Source of the DNA: Corylus avellana
Taxonomy: Eukaryota; Streptophyta; Magnoliopsida; Fagales; Betulaceae
Direction of reading: 5' to 3'
Assembly: GCF_901000735.1 (NCBI RefSeq)
Contig: NC_081546.1
Span: forward strand, 4,965,001-5,029,000
Length of the DNA: 64,000 nt
Shown here in pieces: positions 24,371 through 37,221 of this stretch. The notes beneath the pieces are model-generated. The model had not been told where the DNA came from. It saw only the letters and a program-made list of their open reading frames with translations, and did no database searches. The translations under genes and the position numbers were made by a program. The first letter of the stretch is position 1; every line of letters starts with the position of its first letter.

Positions 24371-25233
24371 TTTCAAAAAATACAAAAACAAAAAATAAAA
24401 AATTGCGTTGCCTATTACCATAAACCATCACATTTATCAATACAAGCTACGTTTTCCCATTCAATAGAGAAGGCCACTGCCGATATACGTCGAGGGCCAC
24501 CGTTCCACCTCCTCCTAAGCGTAAAGTCTTCTGATCGATCACATGAGACCCAACCTACATGCCACACCCTCTAGCCACTGTCTTTGGCTCTCATTACAGC
24601 CTCTATGTACAAGAGGTAATGTTATCGATCAAAAGGATGTTGTTTAACCAGTAAGCGACCTCCATTTTCGAATTTGAAGATAACAGCAATCTAACAATAT
24701 AAAAAAAAGAACGGCGGTTGTTGAGTTTCTTGTATTGCTAATCTTGCTAGACTGCCCTTTATAACTGCCTTTGCATATGAAATACACATTCTCCTCTTTT
24801 CTGTCATTTAACCAGTAAGTGACCTCCATTTTCCAAGTTCACTTAACCGTTAAAAGCATGCAATTCTGGGTCGTAAGAATCACCAAAAAAATTCTTACAA
24901 CATGAATAACCAGATGTCACTATGATCACAGCAATCAATGTTTGTTGACAAAAACAATATAAAAATGTTGCACACTCAACATACTCTAGCATAGCCATCA
25001 AGGGCAGTTTAACAACTGCAAAAGCAGTTGAATATTCTTGATGGCTACATGTTCATAAACACAGGGGGGGAGACCTTTTGACGCAAATTACACGCCTATA
25101 ACATTTAATAACATTATAACTGCGCTCTTTACAAATGAAAGAAAAAGAAAAGCCATAACTGGAGGTTACATCCACTCAACAGTATGACCTTGAAACAAAG
25201 ATGAGCAAAGGCCTCATGGGCACATAATTAAAC
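24371..25233. other. Intergenic region between SERK and IST1-like 3' ends
   Basis: Convergent 3' ends of SERK (plus) and the IST1-like gene (minus). A 25-bp block, TTAACCAGTAAG then C/T GACCTCCATTTTC, occurs at about 24646-24670 and 24809-24833. An inverted repeat lies at 24992-25047. No gene seen. Confidence 0.5.
24992..25047. repeat. Hairpin-forming inverted repeat near the IST1-like 3' end
   Basis: TAGCCATCAAG (24992-25002) pairs perfectly with CTTGATGGCTA (25037-25047). Inside, CAACTGC (25013-25019) pairs with GCAGTTG (25024-25030) around an AAAA loop, with an asymmetric internal bulge between the two stems. It lies about 190 bp past the IST1-like stop, so it may be part of that 3' untranslated region. 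Confidence 0.5.
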
Positions 25234-28200
25234 TTAGACCTCATGGGTGGATCGGGAATTATCTGAGGAAGAATGAGCAGCAGATCCAAGACCTGGATTC
25301 TGTGATGTAAACAAGTTCGGATATGAGAAATACGGGTCATCATCCATTGAAGGCAATCTCTGGGGCTGGTGGTGACGAGCAAGCTCATTTTCAAAACCAT
25401 GATCATTGGGAAGAGAGGAATCAAAATCAACTTTGAGCGTGTCAAAACTTGATGTCTCTGATCTCTGGGAGTCTTCATCATCTAGATGGGGCTCAGGGGA
25501 ATTTACAACAACATCATTGGAATTGCCAAACAAGCTTTGATGATCATAATGTGGATTTTCATTGGCTCCCGACTGGTCAGGAATATCGTTATCAAACCGC
25601 TCCTCAGAGCTATTCTCAAGGAATTGGTCACTACTTTTCTTGGTGAGCTCATTAATTCTGACCTGTGCAAGACTAGCTGCTGAGCGAGCTGCGGCTGCTG
25701 CACGTTCTGCACTTTCTGCAGCAGCCTGAGCTGCAGCCAAGACATCCTGAAAATCCACGTTGGCCTCACTTTTTGCTCTTGAGAGTGTGGCTGGTGGGTT
25801 ACTTTGTGTTGCAGAAAATGATGCAGAAGATAGGGATGGGGGAGAGATAAATGATGTGGCTGGTGGGTTACTTTGTGTTGCAGAAAATGATGCAGAAGAT
25901 AGGGATGGAGCAGAGATAAATGGCACAAATTGTTTATCTTCCACAACACCAGCTGGAACACTAGGTTGTTCATTTTTGTTCGCCACTGATCTTTCTTGCA
26001 TCACTTCCTCAGGTTCTAAATGCGGCTCCTGTGACGAATTTTCAATAACTCCAGAATGCTTTGGTGATTCATGACCAATAATAGGATGCTGAGCAGCTTG
26101 AAAAGATGGGACCACTGCTGGCGCTGAAGCAACACTTGCACTTGGCTGTAATGATACCTTAGGAACTTCAGGAAGATCTAATGCATCAAAGCCGGAATCA
26201 GATTCTGGCTGTTCTTTGTATGATTGTTCAGTGGTAGAATACAATGTCTCATCATGTTTTTCTTTAGGAAGGGGCAATTTAGACCCACTTACAAACTGTG
26301 TTGAGCCGTTCTGAAAAGAAAATAAAACATGTGAGGGAGGAAGAGAGATAACAAAGGATTTGAAAATAGATAAGAGTAAGAGGCAGGCAAGTATTTCACA
26401 TACCAATAAATCTTCATGAGTTTTGAAAAACTCAGTTTCAGAGGCTGCTGGATCCCAATCTAACTCATGCTCTTCAGCTATTTCTTTCAGAAGCTTTAGT
26501 TTCTTCTCGGGTGAAGGGGCACGAACTGAAAGCAGTTCTATTAACTGCAGTACAATTCAGAGGAAGATGTCATAAACGGATACAGGAGTAAATAATAGTT
26601 ATCCTCACAATTAAGTCAAACCAAAAGATAGGGTGCATGAAACCTGGCGATTAACACCACAATCTGGCATAAGCTCTGATGCAGCTGATACAAATTCCTT
26701 TCCATATTTGGTTGCAAATAGCATTTGAACCTGCAGCAACTCTGGTAGATCGGCACATCTTGGTGCTGCAAAGCAAACACTGGATATTGCTTCCTTCAAA
26801 TCTAGAGGACATTCCCTGAAAAATGTTGAATATTCAATTATTGAAGATAGGTTGAGTAATAACTGTGAGTAAGCTCTCGTTTGAATAGGAAAAAAAAAAC
26901 TAGAAAGGTTCTAATGAGTATCAGAATTTTTGTTTGAGGTTTACAAGAAATTAATTGTTGAATCTAACAAATCAAGCAGCACACATATATACGCAATAGC
27001 ATTCATGAGATCAGCAGAAACAAATGGTGGGAATATTGGGAAGCATAAACAATTGACGGCATGAACTACTGAAGAGCCCCAGGAAATTCAAAAAGATAAC
27101 CAATGACCATTTATGGAGAGGTTATAAGAAATTTGAATGCTGGCTTAACCAATGAAGTAGCTGATATCATGGAATTATGCCAAATGGAGGGAATATTGGG
27201 AATCACAGACAAATCAACAGCATGAACTGCAGGAAATCTCCATTAAAACCAAATATAACTCATTGGGCTCATCAAATGCTTCTTCAAAAACCAAAACACA
27301 AAGTAAAATCTATAAAGCTTCCCACAACCAATGGCTTGGTGACCAGATGGATTTGATACCCACAAGGTCATAACCACCAAACTACATCAATTCAGGTGGT
27401 GAAGCAACATATCTGCGGAGCCCACTAGACCACTGCTAAGCTGCCATCAGCAATGAATAAGCTCAGCTTCTTGTAAGTCCTAGCACATGACGACCTTAAA
27501 TCTATCCGGTGAAAATTGATCCAATGTAATAAACTCCTCCTTGAAAGTCAGTTCTAACATTTAAGCTGGACTAATGATTAAAAAGCCAATACATGTAGCT
27601 CCATGTCACAAGTTTCAAAGGTAAAGTAGCAGCACGAAAGTCTAAAAAAGTACAATGATGTAGTACATATTGAACACATTTTCACAAAAAAACCATGGGC
27701 ATAACATCTACCAACTACTGTTTCCTTATGTACATATCCATGTTTATACAGAAAGTATTTTTTGTGTTCCTCTTTACTCCCTGTTTCTTCTGTTTTTTGC
27801 TTTTCTTTTTGTCTATGTGTGCATTTGTGCAAGGAAGGGGGTTATGGTGATCAAGTATACTGGTCAACTAAAGTATGGAAATTTTGATTGATGATATCAA
27901 TAAAAGTACTTGCTACAATGGACTATTTATATGACACTTTGAATCTTTTCAAACAGATTCAAGTGTTTTTGGTTTGATGTTAAAAAATTTAAACAAACAC
28001 ATATTTTTTACTTGAGGGGAAATTGGGTGGCTCCTAGAGGGACAGGATGTGGAGTGCAGTTCCTATTCGTCTGAAGTGGATCATTTGGCAAAAACAGAAT
28101 AGTCAGACCTTCAATAGTGTTGAGCACACATTGACTAGTATTAACTCTTTGTTTTATGATCCTTGTATGATGGGATAACAACTTTAGGTAGTATCCAATG

Positions 28201-29080
28201 CTCAGCCAAAATACCAAGTAAACAAAAAGCAAAAATCATAATACAAGACAAGTGGAGCAATTTGTTTGATTAAAATTTAAAACCTTTGTGATTCAATAAT
28301 CGGAAGGCGGACGGAAATAAGCTCAGAGAACAGCTCAATGATCTCCTGAGCAGCCATCATGTTCTCTTCTCTCACAATATGCTCGACCTGGAAGTGAAAT
28401 TTCAACAAATCATTACCACCAAGAATTTGATTTTTCCACTTTCAATTTAAAGGCAAGGGGTTCACATACTTTGCATATAAAAATTTGTAGCAAAAAGAAA
28501 GCTGACAAAGAACATCTAAACGCAGTTATTACCCGAATGCGAGCTGTGGCTTCTTGACCCGTCTCAAGAAGCTTGGCAATGTCTCGGCGCATCTGCTTTA
28601 TCTGAATCTCTCTCCTGTTCCTCAGCAACTTTATCCTCGGAATCGTCAATTTCAGTAGGGTTTTACTGTTGTATGCATACATATATCAAAGATACACAAG
28701 GAATTAAATTTCAACCAAACCCAAAAAGCTCAACTGCTATATATATCACAAGGAATTACCTTTCAATATTGCAAACCCAAAAAGCTTACGAACCAATAAA
28801 AAAAATCCCAATTTTTCTCTTCTTATTTAATTAACAGTACGCAGATTATTCAAACAATTCACGATCCCTCCTTTTAGTAGCCGAGAAACTAACACAGAAA
28901 GGAAACTCTAACTATCGTATGCCCAATAGTTGTACACGACACAAACGTAAAAGAATTTGCATCTGAGTGTTATATTTCAAAAGAGATCAGAAATCAATTG
29001 ATATAAAGCAGAAAAAATTGAGAGAGAGACCATTTGGCAGCTTTGAAGCCCTTGTTGAAGAAGGAGTCGAGCATCGACAT
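25234..29080 (-). CDS. IST1-like ESCRT-III-associated protein
   Basis: Six exons on the minus strand: 29080-29031, 28665-28533, 28387-28284, 26815-26644, 26544-26404, 26310-25234; GT-AG junctions and phases agree. The product is 558 residues. Residues about 3-175 form the Ist1 domain, starting MLDSFFNKGFKAAK and running through LLKLTIPRIKLLRNRRE, the IVREEN segment and the CPxDLKEAISSVCFAAPRC segment. IST1 proteins bind ESCRT-III (CHMP1) and the VPS4/SKD1-LIP5 machinery and act in multivesicular body sorting. Residues 201-558 are a Ser/Pro/acidic tail with a 23-residue tandem duplication (residues 331-375) and an Ala-rich helix (about 389-415), as in plant IST1-like proteins. Start: first ATG; another lies two codons in. 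It is divergent from the WD40 gene at 30097. Which plant ISTL subgroup it belongs to was not resolved. Confidence 0.93.
25783..25920 (-). repeat. Tandem 69-bp duplication inside the IST1-like coding region
   Basis: Two 69-bp units, 25920-25852 and 25851-25783, encode nearly identical 23-residue segments starting FISAPSL and FISPPSL and both continuing SSASFSATQSNPPAT. The frame is preserved. It lies in the low-complexity tail, outside the Ist1 domain. Confidence 0.9.
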
Positions 29081-30096
29081 GACTCAGTTAGATCACAATC
29101 AGACCCTGATTCCAAATCGCGCAAAAAAAAATTGAATCTTTGGAAATTGAGGAAGAGAGGCAACCGGATAATTCTAATACAAGAAGGGGGAGTGGAGCTT
29201 GTTGCTACGGACCAGACGCGGTGTCTGTTTCCTTAGGAGGGAAGGTAACCAAAAAAAGAAAAACAAATGGCAGGTGTGGACGCGCGGAGCTCCGCTGGCT
29301 TTCTCAATTGTGGGACAATTTTCCCTCGGGATCCTTCTGGGGAACCTACGTCTACATGGGTCATGGGGTATTCATACAAATAATGATGTTACATTTTAAC
29401 TTGCTTGAGTGCCAAAGCTCAACCTTTTACCACATCTATAGGATTTTTAAGGATATCCCATCAATTTTACTGTAATTTGGATAATAAATGTAAGGTAATT
29501 TTTATGGTTCGATCAAGTCTTAGATTGTTTGCATCTGTTCAAACAAGTGAGCTTCACTGATTTTCTAATATATAACATACCGTTAGATTATTAGCAATGT
29601 GAGGTGAATAACTTTAATCCGATTTTGATATATTAAATCTCACTTTACTTGACATATAAAGACAAGAAAATGTACATCATTTACTTGAGTATTATTCTAT
29701 TGATATTGATGTGTCATGGAGTTGAAATCTCTATGGTTGAGTAAGTTTGTCCTTCTCATAGAGATTGACCGACCACAAGAAGTTTGGGAATTTTTTTAGT
29801 TAATCCATGACATATCAAATTATAAATGCTTTCTCAATCTAGAAGGGTGGTGTGACATAATTTCCAGAAAAAAAAAAAAAAAAAATCTGATTGGTTTTGA
29901 TCCTGTCCACTAATCCATCTTCTAAAAAGAAAAAACGAAAAAAGAAAAAGGAGAGATCATTTTGGGCCAAGGCAGACAGTAGGCTTGGGCCACAATTGAA
30001 GGGGCTTTAAACCCCCTGAAAAACCCCTTTTTCTCGTCTATATCATTTAGCTCTGTGAAGACTTCACTAAGCAGAGAAGGAAAAGGGAAAGGGGCA
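29081..30096. promoter_or_regulatory. Shared divergent promoter region with two site II motifs
   Basis: About 1 kb separates the start codons of the IST1-like gene (minus) and the WD40 gene (plus). Two TGGGCC site II elements lie at 29963-29968 and 29986-29991, 106-134 bases before the WD40 start codon. Site II elements bind TCP factors and are enriched in promoters of ribosome-related and growth-associated plant genes. No convincing TATA box was seen near them. Any effect on the IST1-like side is inference. Confidence 0.5.
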
Positions 30097-30209
30097 ATGA
30101 AGAGCCCAACCGCACACCAGCACGATGAAGAGGACGATGACGGCGAGGTCTTTCTCGATGAGGCCGATATCATCCACGAACTCCCTATTGACGAAGAAGG
30201 TCCTTACTT

Positions 30210-30241
<32 letters not shown>

Positions 30242-33200
30242 GCTTTACTTGTGAATATGTATTCATGTGTGTGTGTTTTTTTTGTGGACGCAGATCTTCC
30301 TGATGCAGAAGAAGACGAAGCTGGCTCTGATGCCGATGTTTTCGGTAAGCCACTCAGCTCCCAATTCATGTGCGTTTTTTGTTTGTTTGTATATATATAT
30401 ACATATATATATTTTTTTTGATTCATTTTCAGTACAAGACAATTTATTCCAAAAGCTTAAGCTGTTAGAAAAGGATTGAATTTAATCATTTAGTTAATAT
30501 TCTAACAAATTTGACGTGGAATAATCTGTTTTGGTTGGTTTCAGAGGAGCCCGATGATGATTCCATGCACGTGTTCACTGGTCATACCGGTAAGGGTTTT
30601 CAATTTCTCTGTTTAAATTGGTTAGAGTATAGTGAGAAGTGACATAGCTGGAAGTTACTATCCAAATTTGATTTTTTTTTAATACGTTAAGTTTATTGGC
30701 TCTTCGAAAGGAGTAGAACTCCAATTGAACAAGTGGAAAAGAAAATATTTTTTTGATAAGCTTTGGAATTATGTTCACACCCTTTTCTTTTTGTGCTAGG
30801 GTGATAATAAAAGAGTGAAGATTTTTCTACCCCGTATTATGTTTGAGGGCTTTACCTAGTACAAAAGTAACTTTTTTTGTATGCTGAAACTTTAGGCTAT
30901 TACTTTATTCTATAATTCTTAGTTTGTGTAAGTTATGTATGAATGTGGATTATCTGATTATATTTATTTGTTGGGTTGGGAACAATATGGCTTTGAATTT
31001 CATAGATTGACGTCTGAAGAAAAATATATTCCATGTGTTATACTGAGAAATTTATGTTTATGTATATATCCTCCTTTATTTGTATGATTTTATTTTTTCA
31101 CAGGTGAGCTTTACACGGTTGCCTGCAGCCCAACGGATGCTAGGTTAGTGGCAACTGGGGGTGGAGATGACAAAGGGTTTCTTTGGAGGATTGGTCAAGG
31201 AGATTGGGCTTTTGAGCTCCAAGGTATGTGAGTGGCGCAGTAGTTACATAGTTTCTCTCTTCACTGTTTACGGTGACAGAGCCAGAATTTTCCTCCAATG
31301 GGAGCAAGTAACAATTTTTTCATGATACAACTTATTCATTTGTTAAAAAAATTAACTTGATAAAACTTTTTTTTGAAAGAAATGGTAACCACTTGAGGTT
31401 TCTATCAAATTGCAGGAGTTAAAATCGCTGCCACACCGCTAATTTCATGGTTTTTAATTAAGAAAAATTGAAAGTATAACTTTAAATAATAGTTGATCTA
31501 ATGCAAACTTAAAAGGATGAGCAATTCATTCCACATACAACCTATCTCTTTTTTTTTTGCAGAAGCAATCAATTTTTGGATAAAATGAGTCAAACTTAAA
31601 AGAATACATTTGGGGGTTTTCCTCTGTATTCAATGATGTTTCTAAATGTTGAAGAATAGTAGAAGAGAAGAAATATTGGATGTTTAAGATGATTTGGAAG
31701 TAATGGTTTAATATTATGGAATACCTATGAGCATTTCAATATCTTAAATTGACTATCTAGTTTTCTTTTGAAGATTCGAAATTGGCCCCTACTTTTTAAT
31801 TGCTTTTAATAAGCTTTAGCACATTTTCGATATTTCATATGATACACTCCTCTTTAGTGGGGCAACTTTGAAAACCTAGCAGAAGTTTTAAATATAAGGA
31901 ACCCCACCTGTTTTTTAAATTTCAGTGGTGTTATACGTTGGCACGTTGGCACGTTGCTCTGCTCCTTATTGTTTATAAGTATTTCCTCTCGTGGTTTTCA
32001 AGTGAACCAAATTCTTCTTCTGTCTGTGGTCACTAAAGTGGTAAAACATGCATAGGCTTGGTCCTGTGGCCATTCATCACCTATTTTTCAACTAAACCTC
32101 TTATAAATTTTTCTGTAGGTCATGGGGATTCTGTCTGTAATTTAGCCTTTAGCACTGATGGACAGTTGCTAGCATCTGGATGCTTGGGTGGACTTATTCA
32201 AATCTGGGACATACAGTCCGGAAATCTCAAATGTTCACTTGACGGTCCTGGAATGGGGATTGAGGTAAATTTGTTATGTATCTTTAAACATATTATAGTT
32301 GTGCTCTCATTTATTGAAAATTGACTATGAGTTTCCCTCTCAGTGGATCAGGTGGCATCCAAGAGGACATTTGGTCTTAGCTGGTTCAGAGGATTCCACT
32401 GTTTGGATGTGGAATGCTGACAAAGGTGCCTGTATCAACACATTTTCAGGACATGGCGGTAGTGTCACATGTGGCGATTTTACCCCTGATGGTATCTATC
32501 TACTCTTCTTCTCGGTTATTTTTTTGATTAAAGAACATTCATTATTATCATTATTATTTATTTCTTCTTTTTAAAAAATAAAAAATAAAAAATCTGCCTT
32601 TTTCTTGTTGCTTAAGGTAAACTAGTCTGTACCGGTTCTGATGATGCAACTTTGAGGATATGGGATCCAAAAAGTGGTAAAAACATTCATGTAGTTGGAG
32701 GTACGTATTTAAAATCTTCTGGTTTGTTTTTCCATTGGAAAGTAACACAGTTAAAGTTTCAACCTTAAGAAAAGAAAGTATAAGAGGAACTGTCAAACCC
32801 TGAAACTAATGATAATGGATAAATTCCTTGATGATCTTCAAACTTGCTTGGTAGAAACTGGAAATATTAGCACAAAGTTTCTGAAGCAACTTCAGGAAGA
32901 ATGTAAAGAAGCTTGTCCGTCTGCTGTACCTTATGATGTTGGACAGATTTAGTGGATCTATCTACTTGTGCTTTGGTGCATTTAGGTTAAGGGTTTGGAA
33001 ATATAAGTATGTATCGGGTTTATGGTTTGAATATGATTTGGAAAAGACTGGATTTAAATTGGTGAAAAGGGGCTAAAATAAAGAACAAAGGTTGCAAGAA
33101 TTCTGGGCAGTAGTAAAAACAGGCATGTTATGTTCTTTCTTTGGTATTAATTGTTGGCTAAAGGCCGTGGAATATATGTTGGATTATAGGGTTTTGATAG

Positions 33201-36200
33201 GGTCAAGAAGAAGGCCTGTTTTGGGGTTGCAAAAGAGGTGAGAAGAAGCTGAGATTGAATTTGTCCAGAGGCTGTGAACAGTCCCCATGAAAGAAAAAGA
33301 AGAATAAAAAGCACTCTTGGCATACAGAACTTCCACTAAGCAAAATGCTCACATTCAACTCTGATTCATTTTAATACAAGGGCACGTTTGTATAGACTCT
33401 AGATGTAGTTTCTCATAGTGAACAAACTCCTTATTGGATTGAACCAAAGCCCACACATAAAAGCCCATAGACCATATAAGACTCACCTGTTAATAAAATA
33501 AACTCATTGCCCATAACCATGGCCCATAAGAGTGATGTTACAAGAATTACATAAAACAGGAACTGACAAGCTGGAATATTCTCTCTGAATTGGGATAGTT
33601 TCATTTTTAAAGAATATTGGAATGAAAATGGATAGTACTTGTTTTTGAGCTTTTGTTTGACATTCTTGGAACTTTTGTCTTCTCAGGTCATCCCTATCAT
33701 ACTGAGGGACTTACATGCATGGCAATAAGCCCTGATTCTACATGTGCCCTTACCGGTTCTAAGGATGGTTCTCTACGCATTGTGAATATAACAACTGGGA
33801 GGGTAAGTACATTCGCTGCATTTACTATCATAATATTTTATTTTTGTGTAAATTTTTTTTTTTTGATTAATAAATGAGGGCTTAAGGGGGTATGTTTGGC
33901 GCGAGTCAAACCCAGGTTCTACACGGGTTCATTTGAGACCATCTTGCCTTACTGTGTGAGTATGATAAGTTTGGGATGGTGCCTCAAGCCTCACTAAATT
34001 GATTGCAAGCTTTGAACCTTCTAAATTCATGGCGAGGCATAATTATATACACAAACATGGGATCAAATTACCTAACTATGTGTCTCAAAGTAGCAATCAG
34101 AAGTTGCTTCATCATTTAAGAAAATTCCTGTTAGGTAATGTTCAGGCATGCTGGGGATTATGTTTTTTTCTTCTAAAAATTTACCATGTTCTAATGGGAA
34201 TTGAGAAAGGCTACATTTACCAAAATTTCTCCTCAAAAGTTGATTCCCAAGTGATATGTCACATTTCCCAAAATAATAGATCTCATGGGATGGTGACACA
34301 TTATTTGTGAACTAACTTTTTGGGAGAAAATTTGTTAAGTGTAGCAATTTCCATAGGGAATTATATGTTCTAATTGAATAAAAAATCAATAGTACAAACG
34401 TTTTTGGAATTCTTACCATCAATCAACAGAAATGGTCCATGTTACTGGATGGTCATGGATGTTTCTCTAGGCGTCTGCCACTGTGAATCCTTAGCCTTGT
34501 GAAATGCTGGCTACATGTGTCTCTGGAGCCCCTGGCTTCCATTCTCAAGTCAGATTTGATTGAGGGTTAAGGACTGCTTGTGTTATTTTTCAGTGCTGGA
34601 GAGCAACTATAACTTCAATGTTGCCACTGGTGCTGAGAGCTGCCCTGGGTTCTATAGGATTCACATTCTTTTTGGCTATGCTCTATAGTATTCAACTCCT
34701 TTTTGACTGTCTTCATGGAGCCAAATAAGCTTGCATGGGGTGTGCCTTTGTGCCCATGTATCATGGTGAACTTGGAGGCTGGCTTGTCACGGCCCCTAGG
34801 TGTTGTAGCATGTTTAAAATGGGATTTTGTTTTGTAGTAGTCTTACATTTGCTTGTTTCTCTTTTCTTCAGTTCAGCTAGGTTGATTGTGCCTCCTAATC
34901 ACATTGAGATTTAGTGTCCATTTTGATCGTATTTTAGTTGATAATTGATTTTTTTTAGTTTATTTTAGTTGATAATTGGTACATTATGTCAGCATATATG
35001 TCTATATTTTCTTGTTTAATGTCATCAAAGTATGTAGTGGATGTGGTTATATCTAATCTAAATGCAGCCCTTTAATAGATTTGCATGTTGCTACCGACAG
35101 GTTGTTAGTAAACTGGATTCTCATTCAGATTCAATTGAATGTGTTGGTTTTGCACCAAGCCAAGGACCAAGGTAATCTAATCTCTCTTCATCGGTAAGGA
35201 GGTTCTTTTAACTGCCCAGAAAAGAGAAAAAACAAGAAAGAAAAAGCGGTTCTATTAATTGTAAACTCATATTTGCACTAAGAGAGATTTTAAGATTTGG
35301 TGCACATCTGAAATGAAAGACATAGGACAGGATGTTTGACACCAAAACTGAAGCATCATCTTTAGTTTCAGCACTGAAACTTGAAGAAAAGGAGGGTATG
35401 TAGTAAAGATTTTGGGAAGAAGGTTTGGGCGCTACAATAGCTGGCAACAAGGAGGATTTTTATTGTTTTTAGGGGCCGGAACTGTGCAGAGTAAAAATGA
35501 AGAGAAAGAATAAAATAGAAGAAACCTAGGCATCAAACCTATACTTAGGCATTACTGCCAAGAAGGGATGCTTATGCATCCATAATATGGCTTGACATAA
35601 CACCAATAAATCATCAAGCAGTCAATTTTTTTTCTTTCATTCATTTATTTGCTTGAGAAAATATTGTATCATAAGTTAAATAGGGTCCTATCAACCAAAT
35701 TTGGGTTGGACCAAGTTGACCCAAGTCGAACATACTGGGACCAAAAATTGAACCTAAAACACCCACACAACTGATCGAACCTGACACATAAGACCACAAA
35801 GCAAACTAAGTTGCTGCTGTATAAAACATAAGATGACCTAAATACCCTTAAATGTATAAACACAACTTTATGGCTGCAAACCTACCAGCTATAACCATAA
35901 TCTAAATGTGCTAAGACTCCAGACTAATATTGCCGTGTAAGCTCCAGAGCTCATCAAGCTCCCAAGTGGCGTGCATCTTCGTTTTGATACCCATTGCATT
36001 CTGAATCGGACTTCATCTGAGAAACAAATCGGTAGATAAGGGTAGGCAGGATAAAACAGCAACATGAAGCTCTCTCCCTGATAATATAAACAAGTATTAT
36101 TTGGTTGGAAAAGGAGGGAAAATAAAGTACTTAAACATAAAATTAATTATGATAGATATTAGTGGATGTCTACATGCATATCATGCTTTGATTTCACTTG

Positions 36201-37221
36201 GAAATGCATTTTTGGAAGGCATAGAAACAGTTTTAATTGGAAAGCAGCCCTTTGCCTTATGTGGACAATATGGAGAGTGGAGAACAATCACAAGTTTGAT
36301 GCCTTTGAGTTGTCTATCAAATTGAGAGGCCTCCTGGGTGTTTCTGTAGGAGACATTTGTTCATCAATTCAATGCACCCAATCCCTTGAGTTGTGTCTGT
36401 CTGCTTGATGTCAGTATGTGAATTGCATAAGTGGCATTTCACTCACTGGACCTTCCATTATTTTAGTTCTAAGTAAACTATAAGAATTGAATAGCTCAAG
36501 TATTGATTGTTCTGATTGGGTTGAAGAATGCCTGAGATATGCAAGACAGCTGTGACCAAATAAGAACTAAAAGATTGTGCAACTATGAAGAGATAAAATT
36601 CATAAGATCTTGTAATTTATTTTTTTTGCAGTTTCTCCTCCCAAAATGAACATAAGAAAGATCTTTTACAATTTTCATATTGGTTGGAGAAATCTGTAAT
36701 TGATATGACTTTCTGTTGATGTGTCTATTGGTAACACGTTTATGACTCAATATTGTGCATTCCAGCTCCAATTGGGCTGCAACAGGAGGCATGGACCGTA
36801 AGCTTATTGTCTGGGATCTGCAGCACTCGATGCCTCGTAGCACATGCGAGCATGAGGTTTGTCTGAATTTTATGTTTGCATAAAATTAGTGCTCTATATA
36901 TCTTAATTAATTTCCAGCCATCTGCGTTTGGTGGACTAAGCTCTGTAATTAAGATTTCTATAACTAATCTAACAGAGGGATTTCTTTTGACAGGATGGAG
37001 TGACATGCTTGACATGGCTTGGTGCATCTAATTACCTTGCAACAGGTTGTGTTGATGGGAAAGTACGAGTATGGGATGGTCGCTCCGGTGATTGTATAAG
37101 GACCTTCGGTGGCCATGTCGGTGTGATTCAGTCTCTATCTGTATCGGCTAACTGCGATTTCCTTGTTTCAGTTTCAATTGATGAAACTGCCAGAGTTTTT
37201 GAGATTTCAGAGTTTCTGTAA
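30097..37221 (+). CDS. AAMP/Sqt1-type WD40 repeat protein
   Basis: Eleven exons: 30097-30199, 30294-30344, 30545-30589, 31104-31223, 32119-32264, 32344-32491, 32617-32700, 33687-33802, 35101-35171, 36766-36856, 36994-37221; all GT-AG, in frame, 400 residues. Residues 1-55 are strongly acidic (EEDDDGEVF, AEEDEAGSDADVF), as in human AAMP and yeast Sqt1. About eight WD40 repeats follow, from HVFTGHTGELYTVACSP onward; GH...WD signatures are clear in GHGDSVCNLAFS...IQIWD, GHGGSVTCGDF, LRIWDPKSG, LIVWDLQ and VRVWDGRSGDC. It ends ARVFEISEFL. Sqt1 is a chaperone for ribosomal protein uL16 (Rpl10); plant relatives are annotated as angio-associated migratory cell protein, and a ribosome-assembly role in plants is inference. 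A GTG-initiated extension upstream is ignored; 30097 is the first ATG. Introns of up to 1.6 kb hold dispersed repeats. Confidence 0.93.
35469..35545. repeat. Dispersed repeat shared with 43190-43268
   Basis: In intron 9 of the WD40 gene. GGGGCCGGAACTGTGCAGAG and the following AAAAATGAAG and AGAAGAAACCTAGGCATC blocks recur at about 43195-43268 (GGGGCTGGAACTGTGTAGAA, AGAAGAAACCTAGATATC), roughly 85-90% alike. Family unknown. Confidence 0.55.
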
